Under the pieces are notes generated by a model. That model saw only the letters and a list, made by a program, of their open reading frames with translations. It did not search any database and was not told the origin of the DNA. The translations under genes were made by a program, and so were the position numbers. Below, one piece after another: positions 34,245 to 42,733 of a DNA stretch of 64,000 nucleotides. The DNA is from Priestia megaterium (GTDB lineage: Bacteria; Bacillota; Bacilli; Bacillales; Bacillaceae_H), in the NCBI RefSeq assembly GCF_009497655.1, contig NZ_CP023317.1, positions 1,455,501 through 1,519,500 of the forward strand, given 5' to 3'. Position 1 is the first letter of the stretch, and the number at the start of each line of letters is the position of its first letter.

Positions 34245-35078
34245 TTGGTTATTTCGATATACATAAGGGTCTTTTGGAGACTGCTCACGCTTTACTTTTG
34301 TTACTTTTACAACAGGGATGGTTTTTTTGAACGGCTGGTAATACATTGTACTAATTTTTCCTGTAACCGTTGCCCAGTCATCATTTTTAAAAGTAACATC
34401 ATCTGGAAACTCAATAAGCATTCCAAACACCCCTGAATCTGCAATACAATGAATGATACCAAAGCGAAAGAGAAAATATTGATTCTTTTTTAATTCTTTC
34501 GTTTGATACATAAATCCTTTAAAAGAAATGGTTTTGTCAGTGAATTCACCAGGATATCGGTAAATAGTCTCCATTGCATTTAAAAATTCCTCGTCTTCTA
34601 AGTTGATATTTTCTCCTTTAGAAAACTTTTTAAGATCACGATGAATCATTTTGTCATAGGCTTCTTCTCCGTAAAAAGAACTTGTGTCAGGCTGTAAAAA
34701 TTGATGAGAAGAATAAGGGTCCTTTTTGTCATAAATAGGAAAATGAAACCCTTTAGCTTCAACAATATTAGAATCAAGGGTTGCGACAGGTAAAAATAAG
34801 ACCGTGAGTACTGGTAAAATATAAATTGGGTACCATACTCTTCGTTTCCATTTGCCATCTTGCTGATTATGGACGCATCCACAGCTACAATCATCATCAT
34901 GTTTTTTAGGGCCTATCATGTAAAAGATTAATTCTGCAATGGTCAAGAACCAAAGGACAAAGATGGTGCAAAATGAAATCCAGGAATATTTCATATTGAT
35001 ATATTTTGAGATATCCCCAGTTGCATGAAGGTGCATGAAGATGAATGTAAACCCTATTAAAATTAAAATACGAATCAT
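34242..35078 (-). CDS. ycgQ: TIGR03943 family membrane protein (YcgQ-like)
   Basis: The 278-residue protein has three or four N-terminal membrane helices and a C-terminal extracytoplasmic domain with OB-like strands (FKGFMYQTKELKKN, DWATVTGKI). The cytoplasmic loop has an unusual metal-ligand-like cluster, HDDDCSCGCVH. The start follows GGAGGGATTTGGC; an earlier in-frame ATG at 35105 overlaps ycgR. It pairs with the DUF318 permease 16 bp upstream, an association seen in B. subtilis ycgQ-ycgR. Together they are thought to form a transport complex, with unknown substrate. Confidence 0.84.
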   Translation of the reverse strand: MIRILILIGFTFIFMHLHATGDISKYINMKYSWISFCTIFVLWFLTIAELIFYMIGPKKHDDDCSCGCVHNQQDGKWKRRVWYPIYILPVLTVLFLPVATLDSNIVEAKGFHFPIYDKKDPYSSHQFLQPDTSSFYGEEAYDKMIHRDLKKFSKGENINLEDEEFLNAMETIYRYPGEFTDKTISFKGFMYQTKELKKNQYFLFRFGIIHCIADSGVFGMLIEFPDDVTFKNDDWATVTGKISTMYYQPFKKTIPVVKVTKVKREQSPKDPYVYRNNQ

Positions 35079-35094
35079 GCCAAATCCCTCCTTA

Positions 35095-35964
35095 CTAATG
35101 AACAATTAAAATCGAAACAATAAGTACTAAAATGAAGACATACGCCAAAAGCGTAAAGACAAATTTAGTCTTAAACTGGCTTAGCATCATCAGCGTATTC
35201 TTGATATCAAACATTGGACCGAATACCAAGAATGAAACAATAGCACTATCTGTAAACGTACTGCGAAACGAGGAAGCGATAAACGCATCTGCAGAAGAAC
35301 AAAGCGATAATACATAGGCAAGTCCCATCATTACCGCATTTGATGAAACATTTCCTTGTCCCAATGAAAGTAAAGTAGAGGTCTTCACGAACGTTTGCAT
35401 GCCGGCGGCAATTAATCCACCAATAATTAAAAATTTCCCAACAGAAAAAAACTCATCAATAGTATGACGAATCGATTGTGAAACTTTCTCACTCATTTTC
35501 TTGGGGGAAGTATGCAAATGAACCTCACGTTTTGTCTGAGGTGCTTTGAATTGAACACTTAAAATAAGACCTACAAGTAAGGAAACAATAAAAGCTACTC
35601 CTGCCCGATAAAATACTATTTTCCAATCATTTCCGAAAGCTACAAAGGTAGAAAATAAAACAACAGGATTAATAATAGGGCCTGTTAACATAAAAGGAAT
35701 GGCAGCATAAAGGGGAACCCCTTTTGCCATTAAGCGCCTAGTAATAGGAACAATCCCACATTCACAGGCTGGAAAAAGAGCTCCAATCACACTAGCTAAT
35801 AGGACAGCACCTATTTTATTTTGAGGAATAACTCGAGCCATCATTTCATCCGTTACAAAAATTTGAATAATTCCTGAAATGATCACGCCTAATAATACAA
35901 AAGGAAGAGCTTCAATAAGAATACTAATAAATATAGTATTCATTTGTAATAGAGACGAATTCAT
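35095..35964 (-). CDS. ycgR: DUF318/ArsP-type permease (YcgR-like)
   Basis: The 289-residue permease of PF03773 has about eight membrane helices in two halves. A conserved cysteine pair sits in ALFPACECGIVPITRRL, which in ArsP-type relatives binds metalloid compounds. The second half has CSSADAFIASSF and GPMFDIKNTLMML. A GTG at 35973 lies directly after GGAG, so the ATG at 35964, eight bases downstream, is chosen. On the minus strand a TTGACC plus weak -10 lies about 70 nt upstream. It is the first gene of a two-gene unit. Confidence 0.86.
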   Translation of the reverse strand: MNSSLLQMNTIFISILIEALPFVLLGVIISGIIQIFVTDEMMARVIPQNKIGAVLLASVIGALFPACECGIVPITRRLMAKGVPLYAAIPFMLTGPIINPVVLFSTFVAFGNDWKIVFYRAGVAFIVSLLVGLILSVQFKAPQTKREVHLHTSPKKMSEKVSQSIRHTIDEFFSVGKFLIIGGLIAAGMQTFVKTSTLLSLGQGNVSSNAVMMGLAYVLSLCSSADAFIASSFRSTFTDSAIVSFLVFGPMFDIKNTLMMLSQFKTKFVFTLLAYVFILVLIVSILIVH

Positions 35965-36138
35965 TATTTTCACTCCAAAATTAAGTTTATCTAAAATGTA
36001 TTAGTGCAATAAAGTTGTATTTGGTCAACTTATACATAGTGTATCGTAAAAAGGGAAGGGAATAAAGCTTTTTCAAAAAGAAGTGAAAGGATTTTTTTGT
36101 TATTTATTCAAAATATGTCCCGTATTATGAGAAAACTA

Positions 36139-36167
36139 TTGACTCATCTTGAATTAACAGATAACAT
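36139..36167 (+). promoter_or_regulatory. Sigma-A promoter of the iron importer
   Basis: TTGACT (36139-36144), 17 nt and TAACAT (36162-36167). A second overlapping pair, TTGAAT-17-GATAAT, ends inside the Fur box. Confidence 0.65.
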
Positions 36168-36170
36168 TGA

Positions 36171-36185
36171 TGATAATGATTATCA
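36171..36185. promoter_or_regulatory. Perfect Fur box of the iron importer
   Basis: TGATAATGATTATCA matches the 7-1-7 Fur consensus at every position and lies at the predicted transcription start. Confidence 0.92.
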
Positions 36186-36223
36186 GCGTCATCAAGAGTA
36201 TATACATAGGAGGAAGCATTAAA

Positions 36224-37174
36224 ATGAAGCAAGTTAAAAAGATTAGACTTCTCAGTATAGCTACTATTGTTGCTATTTTATTTGTTCTAGCAGGATGCGG
36301 GTCAAATCAAAATTCTTCAAAAGAAAATTCAGATAATAACCAAAAGGTGTCTGTTCAGCATGAGCTTGGAAAAACGAAAGTTCCTAAAAATCCTAAAAAA
36401 GTAGTTGTTCTTGAACTATCCTTTGTGGATGCTCTGCAAGGTTTAGGAATGAAGCCAATAGGGATTGCAGACGACAACAAAAAAGATATGATTAAAAAAC
36501 TTGTAGGTGGAAAGATTGACTATACTTCAGTAGGAACACGTCAACAGCCGAATTTAGAAGTAATTAGTTCCCTGCAGCCGGACTTAATCATCGCCGATGT
36601 GCAGCGTCATAAAGCAATTTATAAAGAATTAAACAAAATTGCACCTACAATCGAATTAAAAAGTCGTGAATCTACATATGAAGAAAATATAGACTCATTT
36701 AAAACAATTGCAAAAGCAGTAGGAAAAGAAAAAAAAGCAGAGCAGCGATTAAATGAGCATGAAGAAACGATTTCAAAATTAAAAAATGAGTTAAAAGAAG
36801 AAAGTGGTCAGACAGTCTTACCAGCAGTTGTGAGAGATACTTCTTTCCAAGCGCATACGTCTTCTTCTTATGACGGAGAGTTTCTTGAAAAGCTAGGGTT
36901 GAAGAACGCTGTGCAGAACAAAGAAGCATATGCTGAAATGAATTTAGAACAGTTGTCAGACATTAATCCAGATATTTTAATCCTAGCAAATAATGAAGGC
37001 AAACTTGTAACGGATGAATGGAAAACAAATCCTCTTTGGGAAAATTTAAAAGCTGTTAAAAATGATAAAGTGTTTGTAGTAGACCGTGATTTATGGACAA
37101 GATTCCGAGGGGTAATTTCAGCTGAGGCAATTGGAAAAGATACGGTTAAGTTACTAAACAATAAGCAGCAGTAA
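36224..37174 (+). CDS. yfmC: Iron(III)-citrate/siderophore-binding lipoprotein (YfmC/FecB-like)
   Basis: The cell-surface receptor of an iron ABC importer has 316 residues. A lipoprotein signal ends in FVLAGC with Cys25 lipidated. The PF01497 periplasmic-binding fold follows, with KKVVVLELSFVDALQGLGM near the start, LQPDLIIADVQRHK, and a C-terminal KVFVVDRDLWTRFRG. AGGAGGAAGCATTAAA sets ATG 36224; the frame is open further up into the operator. Two permeases and an ATPase follow in one unit. The match to B. subtilis YfmC suggests ferric citrate, but a hydroxamate is possible. Confidence 0.9.
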   Translation: MKQVKKIRLLSIATIVAILFVLAGCGSNQNSSKENSDNNQKVSVQHELGKTKVPKNPKKVVVLELSFVDALQGLGMKPIGIADDNKKDMIKKLVGGKIDYTSVGTRQQPNLEVISSLQPDLIIADVQRHKAIYKELNKIAPTIELKSRESTYEENIDSFKTIAKAVGKEKKAEQRLNEHEETISKLKNELKEESGQTVLPAVVRDTSFQAHTSSSYDGEFLEKLGLKNAVQNKEAYAEMNLEQLSDINPDILILANNEGKLVTDEWKTNPLWENLKAVKNDKVFVVDRDLWTRFRGVISAEAIGKDTVKLLNNKQQ

Positions 37175-37199
37175 TATAACGGAATCTGACAAAGAGGCG

Positions 37200-37218
37200 A
37201 GAATAGTTATTCTATTCT
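37200..37218 (+). promoter_or_regulatory. Hairpin between yfmC and the permeases
   Basis: A 7-bp stem AGAATAG/CTATTCT with a 5-nt loop after the receptor gene. It may stabilise receptor mRNA or partly terminate. Confidence 0.5.
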
Positions 37219-37264
37219 TGCTTCTATTTGTTTAGAAAAGAAAACTGTAGAAAGTGTGTTGGAA

Positions 37265-38272
37265 ATGACAAATCTTGTCCAAAAGCAAAAAATAAATAAA
37301 TACATTGTGTTGGTAGCTAGTGTTTGCTTGTTAATCATCGGAATGATTTTACATGTCGCTGTGGGATCCTCTGCAGTTAGTTTTACAGAAGTAATTAAAG
37401 CAATTTTTGCTCCTGATGACTCTAAGCAGACAACGATCGTACAGACGCTCAGGTTGCCAAGAGCCGTGCTGGCAGCTCTTATTGGAGCCAGCTTGGCAGC
37501 TGCTGGAGCATTGATGCAAGCTATTACACGAAATTCGCTTGCTTCACCCCAAGTGTTTGGGGTAAATGCAGGTGCTTCATTAGCGATTGTAATAGCTTTT
37601 ATTCTATTTCCTGATTTTACCTCTCAATCAACTGTTTATATTGCCTTTTTAGGAGCAGCTTTAGGAGGAATAACGGTTTATTTGTTCGCATCGGGCGGAA
37701 AGACAACTCATGTGAAACTAGCACTTGCCGGAATGGCCGTGCATTTATTTTTATCGTCGCTTACTCAAGGAGTGATTGTGTTAAATGAACAAGCTACGGA
37801 CGTTTTGTATTGGCTTGTAGGTTCTATTAACGGGAAAGACTGGACTCATGTAAAAATTTTGTTACCTTGGTCATTTCTAGGTCTTCTTCTAGCTTTTGTA
37901 TCATCTCGTTCTATATCGATTCTAGTGTTAGGAGAGAATATGGCAACAGGTTTAGGCGAAAAGGTAAAATGGATTCGCTTTTTTGCAGGTATACTAGTCA
38001 TTATGCTTGCAGGTGCATCTGTTGCCGTTGCGGGGCCAATTGGGTTCGTAGGTCTCATTGTACCTCACATAGCTAGAAAATTAGTAGGAGGAGACTACCA
38101 GCGAATCCTGCCATTTTCAGCTCTATTAGGAGCCATTTTGCTTGTCTATGCCGATGTACTTTCTCGTTTCATTGCCTATCCTTTTGAGTCGCCAGTAGGG
38201 ATTGTAACAGCTCTTATCGGAGCTCCTTTCTTTTTATATCTTGCTAGAAAAGGGAGGAATATTAAGCAATGA
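37265..38272 (+). CDS. yfmD: FecCD-family iron ABC permease 1 (YfmD-like)
   Basis: The 335-residue channel subunit has about ten membrane helices. FecCD signatures include RLPRAVLAALIGASLAAAG, GANAGASL-type VNAGASLAIV, and GFVGLIVPHIAR, the loop that docks on the ATPase. The start is uncertain: GTG 37256, TTG 37259 and ATG 37265 are in frame and none has a strong ribosome site. The stop overlaps the next start (ATGA), so the two permeases are coupled. Confidence 0.88.
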   Translation: MTNLVQKQKINKYIVLVASVCLLIIGMILHVAVGSSAVSFTEVIKAIFAPDDSKQTTIVQTLRLPRAVLAALIGASLAAAGALMQAITRNSLASPQVFGVNAGASLAIVIAFILFPDFTSQSTVYIAFLGAALGGITVYLFASGGKTTHVKLALAGMAVHLFLSSLTQGVIVLNEQATDVLYWLVGSINGKDWTHVKILLPWSFLGLLLAFVSSRSISILVLGENMATGLGEKVKWIRFFAGILVIMLAGASVAVAGPIGFVGLIVPHIARKLVGGDYQRILPFSALLGAILLVYADVLSRFIAYPFESPVGIVTALIGAPFFLYLARKGRNIKQ

Positions 38273-39249
38273 AAAGAAAACACCCTTATCAAATATTAAG
38301 TATCTTATTGCTATGTTTAATCATCACGGTTGTAATTAGCTTAGGAGTAGGAGCCGTTTATATTTCCCCTGCAGAAATCTTTCAGCAAATAGTAGGTAGT
38401 TCCCAAGGTAGTTCCTTTATTTTAACAAATTATCGCATTCCACGTACCCTCATTGCTATTGTGGTCGGTGCGGCTTTAGCGGTAGCAGGAGCTATTTTGC
38501 AGGGGATATTAAAAAACCCGCTTGCTTCTCCTGATGTTATCGGTGTAACAAAAGGAGCAGGGCTATTCGCCGTTTTTATTTTAATTGTATTTCCAGCTGC
38601 TTCTATGCTTCTGCTGCCGCTTTCAGCTTTTTTAGGAGCATCGGTCATCGCCGTTATACTCATGGTGTTTTCTTATTCTCAAGGAGCTAAAACTCATACG
38701 CTGGCTTTAGTGGGTGTAGCTTTAGGAGCTATTTGCCAGGCTGGAATTCAGTATTTTATGATTAAGTTTCCAGATGACGTGAATACAACTCTTCTTTGGC
38801 TTACAGGAAGTTTATGGGGAAGAGGCTGGAGTGAGCTTTTGATGTTAATTCCTTGCGTCGTACTTGTTCCTTTTATTATTATATTTGCATCTAAGCTCGA
38901 TATTTTAAACTTAGGAGATGAGATTGCAGTTGGCCTAGGAGAGCGAACAAAGTACGTTCGTTATACACTATTGAGTATGGCTGTGATATTAACCGGTTTA
39001 TCTGTAGCTGTAGTTGGGTCAATTGGATTTATTGGTTTAATTGCTCCTCATATTAGTAGGAGGTTAGTAGGGAGTCGGTCGAAGTTCTTGTTACCAGTTT
39101 CAGCAGCAGTAGGTGCTTTATTCCTGATAATTGCTGACAGTCTCGGAAGAGGGGTTGTGCCGCCCATTGAGATTCCTGCTGGAATCGTAACATCCGTTAT
39201 TGGTGCCCCTTATTTTCTATATTTACTGCGGCGTGAACAGAAAAAATAG
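38269..39249 (+). CDS. yfmE: FecCD-family iron ABC permease 2 (YfmE-like)
   Basis: The second channel subunit has 326 residues and about ten helices. Signatures are RIPRTLIAIVVGAALAVAG, GVTKGAGLFAVF and GFIGLIAPHISR. It starts inside the last codons of yfmD after AGGGAGGAATATTAAGCA. The two permeases would form a heterodimer around the iron pathway. The ATPase gene follows 18 bp later. Confidence 0.9.
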   Translation: MKRKHPYQILSILLLCLIITVVISLGVGAVYISPAEIFQQIVGSSQGSSFILTNYRIPRTLIAIVVGAALAVAGAILQGILKNPLASPDVIGVTKGAGLFAVFILIVFPAASMLLLPLSAFLGASVIAVILMVFSYSQGAKTHTLALVGVALGAICQAGIQYFMIKFPDDVNTTLLWLTGSLWGRGWSELLMLIPCVVLVPFIIIFASKLDILNLGDEIAVGLGERTKYVRYTLLSMAVILTGLSVAVVGSIGFIGLIAPHISRRLVGSRSKFLLPVSAAVGALFLIIADSLGRGVVPPIEIPAGIVTSVIGAPYFLYLLRREQKK

Positions 39250-39267
39250 GAGAAAGGAGGAAGAGTA

Positions 39268-40053
39268 ATGACAAAGTTAACTGCGGAAAAACTTTCGCTA
39301 TCATATGATTCAACTTCAGTTATTCGCGATATTGACCTTCACATTCCAGAAGGAAAGATAAGCATAATCATTGGATCAAATGGCTGCGGAAAATCAACAA
39401 TCCTTCGTTCATTGGCGCGTTTATTAAAGCCGACAGAAGGAAATATTTATTTAAACGGAAAAGATATTCATCAACATTCATCAAAAGAAGTAGCAAAAAA
39501 ACTGGCTATTTTGCCTCAAGCTCCTGAAGCTCCTGAAGATTTAACAGTAAAAGAGCTATGCTATTATGGTCGTCACCCTCATAAAGGCTTATTTGCTCGC
39601 TATTCTGCTGAAGATCATCAAATTGTAGAGGAGGCTTTACAAGCAACTAAACTGTCTAATTTAAGTCATCGCACACTGGATGCGCTCTCTGGAGGACAGC
39701 GTCAAAGGGCCTGGATTGCAATGGCATTAGCACAGGGTACGGAGCTTCTGCTTTTGGACGAGCCTACCACATATTTAGATTTAGCTCATCAGATTGAAGT
39801 GCTTGAACTTCTTCGTTTCTTAAACCAAAAGAGAAATTGTACAATTGTGATGGTCTTGCACGATTTAAACCAAGCAGCTCGCTATGCAGATCATTTAATC
39901 AGTATTTCAAACGGTCAGATTTACAAAGAAGGTTCTCCTGCTCAAGTATTTACAGAAGAAATGATAAGGGATGTGTTTAATTTATCATCAACTATCATTC
40001 AAAATCCAGTTGATGGTTCACCTCTATGTATACCAACTGGAATCATAAAATAA
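39268..40053 (+). CDS. yfmF: Iron ABC transporter ATPase (YfmF/FecE-like)
   Basis: The 261-residue ATPase has Walker [11 protein letters not shown]-loop LPQAPEAPE, signature [10 protein letters not shown], Walker [13 protein letters not shown] and switch VLHDLNQAA, all typical of FecE/FhuC proteins. AGAAAGGAGGAAGAGTA precedes the ATG. It ends the Fur-controlled four-gene importer. A strong terminator follows. Confidence 0.93.
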   Translation: MTKLTAEKLSLSYDSTSVIRDIDLHIPEGKISIIIGSNGCGKSTILRSLARLLKPTEGNIYLNGKDIHQHSSKEVAKKLAILPQAPEAPEDLTVKELCYYGRHPHKGLFARYSAEDHQIVEEALQATKLSNLSHRTLDALSGGQRQRAWIAMALAQGTELLLLDEPTTYLDLAHQIEVLELLRFLNQKRNCTIVMVLHDLNQAARYADHLISISNGQIYKEGSPAQVFTEEMIRDVFNLSSTIIQNPVDGSPLCIPTGIIK

Positions 40054-40066
40054 ACTGCACTTAAAA

Positions 40067-40100
40067 AAACAGCGTACTATTTTCACATAGTACGCTGTTT
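40067..40100. terminator. Bidirectional terminator after yfmF
   Basis: A perfect 14-bp stem with a 6-nt loop, A-rich left and T-rich right. It overlaps the last codons of the convergent membrane gene. Confidence 0.87.
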
Positions 40101-40382
40101 TACATTTAAGGTCAGAGCTAACAGTTTATACAATACATAGATTCCAAGGTATGCACCGGTTAATAAAAAAGCTGAATTTAAAAAGATTGCATGAATGCTC
40201 GTCATAAAAACAGTATGATTTTTTAAGATACGATAGATAGAAGCAGCGGCTATATTTCCAAATACTAGCGCTGAAAGAAGGGCTAGCGTATTAAAAACTA
40301 GTTCTGCTCCTTTCCACTTTAGTGAGAAAAAAAGCATGATAATAGGAACAATAATACTTGCAGAAACCAACAGGAAAATCAA
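40083..40382 (-). CDS. Small three-helix membrane protein, unknown
   Basis: I do not recognise this protein of 99 residues. It has three hydrophobic stretches: residues 1-18, a central one around FNTLALLSALVFGNIAAASIY, and a C-terminal one around FLLTGAYLGIYVLYK. The basic tail NVKQRTM would be cytoplasmic. Its 3' end lies inside the shared terminator with yfmF, which would truncate RNA only after the stop is included. There is no close partner on the same strand within 88 bp. Confidence rests on length, hydrophobicity and a clean start. Confidence 0.65.
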   Translation of the reverse strand: MIFLLVSASIIVPIIMLFFSLKWKGAELVFNTLALLSALVFGNIAAASIYRILKNHTVFMTSIHAIFLNSAFLLTGAYLGIYVLYKLLALTLNVKQRTM

Positions 40383-40470
40383 TGGACCATCTCCAATACG
40401 TTATCTTATTACAGTTACATAGGATAATGTTTTTACTTATTTTTAGATAGTCTTCCCTTTTTATAGTCTG

Positions 40471-41022
40471 TTAAGCTTTTTTCTTCCATTTTTTACTTAT
40501 ATAAAAAAGTAAAGTAATGGATAAAACCACTAAGATGATTTTTCCTTGCATAGATCCTTGTGAAATATGATAAACCGAATAAACTTCAATAAAAAGCGCT
40601 GGAATTTTTCCAAGTGCGCTAGCAGAAATGAATACCGCAAAGGAGCCTTTTCCTACAGCACTGAAGAATGTAATGAGGCCTGATGGAACAAAGGGAAGTA
40701 ATCGCAAAGAAAGAATGAATATAAAACTCTCTTTCCCTTGTACGCGCAGCAGCTTTAGCCACTTGGAGTGAGAAGGTGTTTTGGTATGAACAAGTGTACG
40801 GAAACCTTTTCGGTACAGCCAAAAAGAGAGAGCTACACCTAAAACTTCTCCAATAAAAGAAAGTAAAAATCCATTCCAAAAACCAAATAATTTTACGTTT
40901 ACGAACGTAAGGGGCGCGCTTGGAAATACGCCCGTAATGCTAATAAGGATGTTCAAGAGAACACTAATAAGCTCTGCTGCTTCTAAATGTTCAAGCAGAA
41001 ATGTTTGAAGATAGTCAGTCAT
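40471..41022 (-). CDS. TVP38/TMEM64 (VTT domain) membrane protein
   Basis: The 183-residue VTT-domain protein belongs to the DedA/TVP38 superfamily, members of which are linked to phospholipid movement across membranes. Helical regions surround a re-entrant motif GFWNGFLLSFIGEVLGVALSF and the conserved RLLPFVPSGLITFFSAVG. The tail SKKWKKKA is basic. The gene is single; the start at 41022 is the first ATG of the frame. The substrate is not known. Confidence 0.85.
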   Translation of the reverse strand: MTDYLQTFLLEHLEAAELISVLLNILISITGVFPSAPLTFVNVKLFGFWNGFLLSFIGEVLGVALSFWLYRKGFRTLVHTKTPSHSKWLKLLRVQGKESFIFILSLRLLPFVPSGLITFFSAVGKGSFAVFISASALGKIPALFIEVYSVYHISQGSMQGKIILVVLSITLLFYISKKWKKKA

Positions 41023-41188
41023 GGTTATACTCCCGTTTATGTTTTATATGTAGGGCTAATTTAAGCTCATTTTCTACTATTATATAATTTTTGGCATGAA
41101 ATAAGCAGTCAGCAGTTTATAAAAAACGAAACAGGGTAACTACTTACTAATGAAAGACGATTTACTGATTTGAAGGGATGGACAACTC

Positions 41189-41263
41189 ATGTTGAAATTT
41201 TTGCTTGTTATTGTGGTTGTATTATTAATTATTATGATTTTTAAACGCATTATCCGAAAATAA
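41189..41263 (+). CDS. 24-residue hydrophobic peptide
   Basis: The frame encodes MLKFLLVIVVVLL followed by IIMIFKRIIRK: one membrane helix with a basic C-terminus, about 24 residues. A GAAGGGA lies about 11 bases before the ATG, which is a long spacing. A clear terminator begins 15 bp after the stop, which supports a real short transcript. Similar single-helix peptides are common in Bacillus and often regulatory, but no function can be read here. Confidence 0.45.
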   Translation: MLKFLLVIVVVLLIIMIFKRIIRK

Positions 41264-41278
41264 AAATGCTAACTAAGC

Positions 41279-41309
41279 AGCTCGTGAGACCTTTCTCACG
41301 AGCTCTTTT
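41279..41309 (+). terminator. Intrinsic terminator after the 24-residue peptide
   Basis: A perfect 11-bp stem AGCTCGTGAGA/TCTCACGAGCT with a 4-nt loop and a TTTT tail. Confidence 0.8.
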
Positions 41310-41408
41310 GCGGAGCTATTCGGCAGCTCAACAATACACTTTTTACTGTGATGAATATCACTGCAGCTAAAGAAATGAAGGGGTAAGATAGAAATGGGAG
41401 GGAGGTAT

Positions 41409-41501
41409 ATGGAGCTAATATTCTATCTCAGCACTTATTTATCAGGGGGAGCTATCGCATTATGGCTAATTAATGCAGCGTTTAATGGATTATTAAAATA
41501 A
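41409..41501 (+). CDS. 30-residue hydrophobic peptide heading a small operon
   Basis: The frame encodes MELIFYLSTYLSGGAIALW and ends AAFNGLLK: one membrane helix with a Gly-Gly kink. A very strong ribosome site, GGGAGGGAGG, lies just before the ATG. The next gene starts 14 bp after its stop and another small gene follows that, so it looks like the first member of a three-gene unit. The function is unknown. Confidence 0.55.
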   Translation: MELIFYLSTYLSGGAIALWLINAAFNGLLK

Positions 41502-41515
41502 CAGAGGGAGAGAAA

Positions 41516-41833
41516 ATGAACGATTCTAAAGGTATATTTAACAATAAAGAAAGAAAGCTTGCTCGCTATTTGGAGACGTACACAACCGAGCAAATTTTAA
41601 ACGAAGCAGGTATGTCTTCGTCTGCTGCGTTATATGAGTTGAAAAAAATAAGATTACCGCGGGCAGTTGCTAATACGATTGTTTATTACGTACTGGCAAC
41701 CAATAATCAAAAGCTGGTTATGTACAAACTGCTCATGTTAGCGGGCGTTTGTAAAAAGCTTGGCATTCAAGATGCACAGGCAGCCCTCACTTTTATCAAA
41801 AAATATTACGTTTGTCATCAGCATTTACACTAA
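41516..41833 (+). CDS. Small DnaB/DnaD (PF07261-like) domain protein
   Basis: The 105 residues resemble the C-terminal helicase-loader domain of DnaB/DnaD: KLARYLETYTTEQILNEAG, then LPRAVANTIVYYVLATNNQK and an ending GIQDAQAALTFIKKYY, matching the usual pattern of a PF07261 helix bundle. The N-terminal winged-helix part of true loaders is missing, so it is a stand-alone domain. AGAGGGAGAGAAA precedes the ATG. It sits between two smaller unknown genes in one unit, with no phage genes around. The assignment is by eye. Confidence 0.7.
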   Translation: MNDSKGIFNNKERKLARYLETYTTEQILNEAGMSSSAALYELKKIRLPRAVANTIVYYVLATNNQKLVMYKLLMLAGVCKKLGIQDAQAALTFIKKYYVCHQHLH

Positions 41834-41862
41834 AAAGCACATCTGTCTGAGGGGGAAAAGAG

Positions 41863-42045
41863 ATGAATATTGTCCCGTTTAAGCAGCGTTCATCTGCGGA
41901 AATTTATCAAGATAAAGAACAGCCGTTTCAATGTTTCATTGAGGGAGATCGATTTCAGTTAGATTTGTATATGACGTATTTATTTCATCGCTGTCATTCT
42001 AGCAGGTATAGATATAGCCGTGTTAACAGAAAGGGTAGGATGTAA
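41863..42045 (+). CDS. Hypothetical 60-residue basic protein
   Basis: I do not recognise this protein. It starts MNIVPFKQRSSAEIYQDKEQ, has a central hydrophobic-aromatic stretch FQLDLYMTYLFHRC, and ends strongly basic (SRYRYSRVNRKGRM). GAGGGGGAAAAGAG precedes the ATG, and it follows the DnaB-like gene by 29 bp, so it is probably cotranscribed. The tail suggests nucleic-acid binding, but this is only inference. Confidence 0.5.
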   Translation: MNIVPFKQRSSAEIYQDKEQPFQCFIEGDRFQLDLYMTYLFHRCHSSRYRYSRVNRKGRM

Positions 42046-42172
42046 TGATAAGATACCGGTGGTAAGCGGCTTCATTTTCCTAATGGAATAATGAAGCCGT
42101 TTGTTGTGTTAGAAAGAATGATTTACTATGATGTAGTTAATGATAAAAGAAAAAAGGAAGGGAAGGAACGTA

Positions 42173-42697
42173 ATGGATTTACATAATTGGGAATATTGGA
42201 TTTCAAAGCTTGAGCTGCAGCCTCATCCAGAAGGAGGGTTTTATAAACAAACCTATCGTTCTAATGATGAAATTTCTGATAAAGAAGTGTCATCTCAGTT
42301 TGATGACAAACGATTTCTATATACGAGTATTTACTTTTTATTAAGGTCTCACGATGTATCGCATTTCCACCGGCTGCAATCAGATGAATTATGGTACTAT
42401 CATGGGGGAAGTTCTTTAACCATTCATATTATCTACCGCGACGGAACCTATCAAGAAGTAAAACTAGGTACAAACTTAGAAAATGGAGAAGTTCCTCAAT
42501 TTTTAGTTCCAAGAGATACCATTTTCGGTTCCTCTGTCGCAAATGAGAATACGTTTTCCCTGGTAGGGTGTATGGTCGCACCAGGCTTTGATTTCCGTGA
42601 CTTTGAATTATTCACAAAACAGCAGCTGCTTGATGAATTCCCCGAGCATGTCGTGATCATCGACAAATTAGGGTACGATAAACTCCCAAATGATTAA
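42173..42697 (+). CDS. Cupin_5 (DUF985) family protein
   Basis: The product is a 174-residue cupin beta-barrel. DUF985 signature pieces are LELQPHPEGGFYKQTYR at the N-terminus, SHFHRLQSDELWYYHGG in the middle and VGCMVAPGFDFRDFEL near the end. The His and Glu residues of the first cupin motif are present. The start follows GGAAGGGAAGGAACGTA; an in-frame ATG at 42140 has no site. The role is unknown; relatives bind small polar ligands. The terminator is shared with desR. Confidence 0.86.
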   Translation: MDLHNWEYWISKLELQPHPEGGFYKQTYRSNDEISDKEVSSQFDDKRFLYTSIYFLLRSHDVSHFHRLQSDELWYYHGGSSLTIHIIYRDGTYQEVKLGTNLENGEVPQFLVPRDTIFGSSVANENTFSLVGCMVAPGFDFRDFELFTKQQLLDEFPEHVVIIDKLGYDKLPND

Positions 42698-42733
42698 AAA
42701 GCATGCATCTCGGTTTGATGCATGCTTTTTTCA
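42696..42733. terminator. Bidirectional terminator between the cupin gene and desR
   Basis: A perfect 14-bp stem AAAAAGCATGCATC/GATGCATGCTTTTT; it touches the desR stop codon. Confidence 0.86.

Noticed and set aside
41516-41833. Prophage or plasmid replication module
   Set aside because: No integrase, repressor, capsid or origin features surround the DnaB-like gene.
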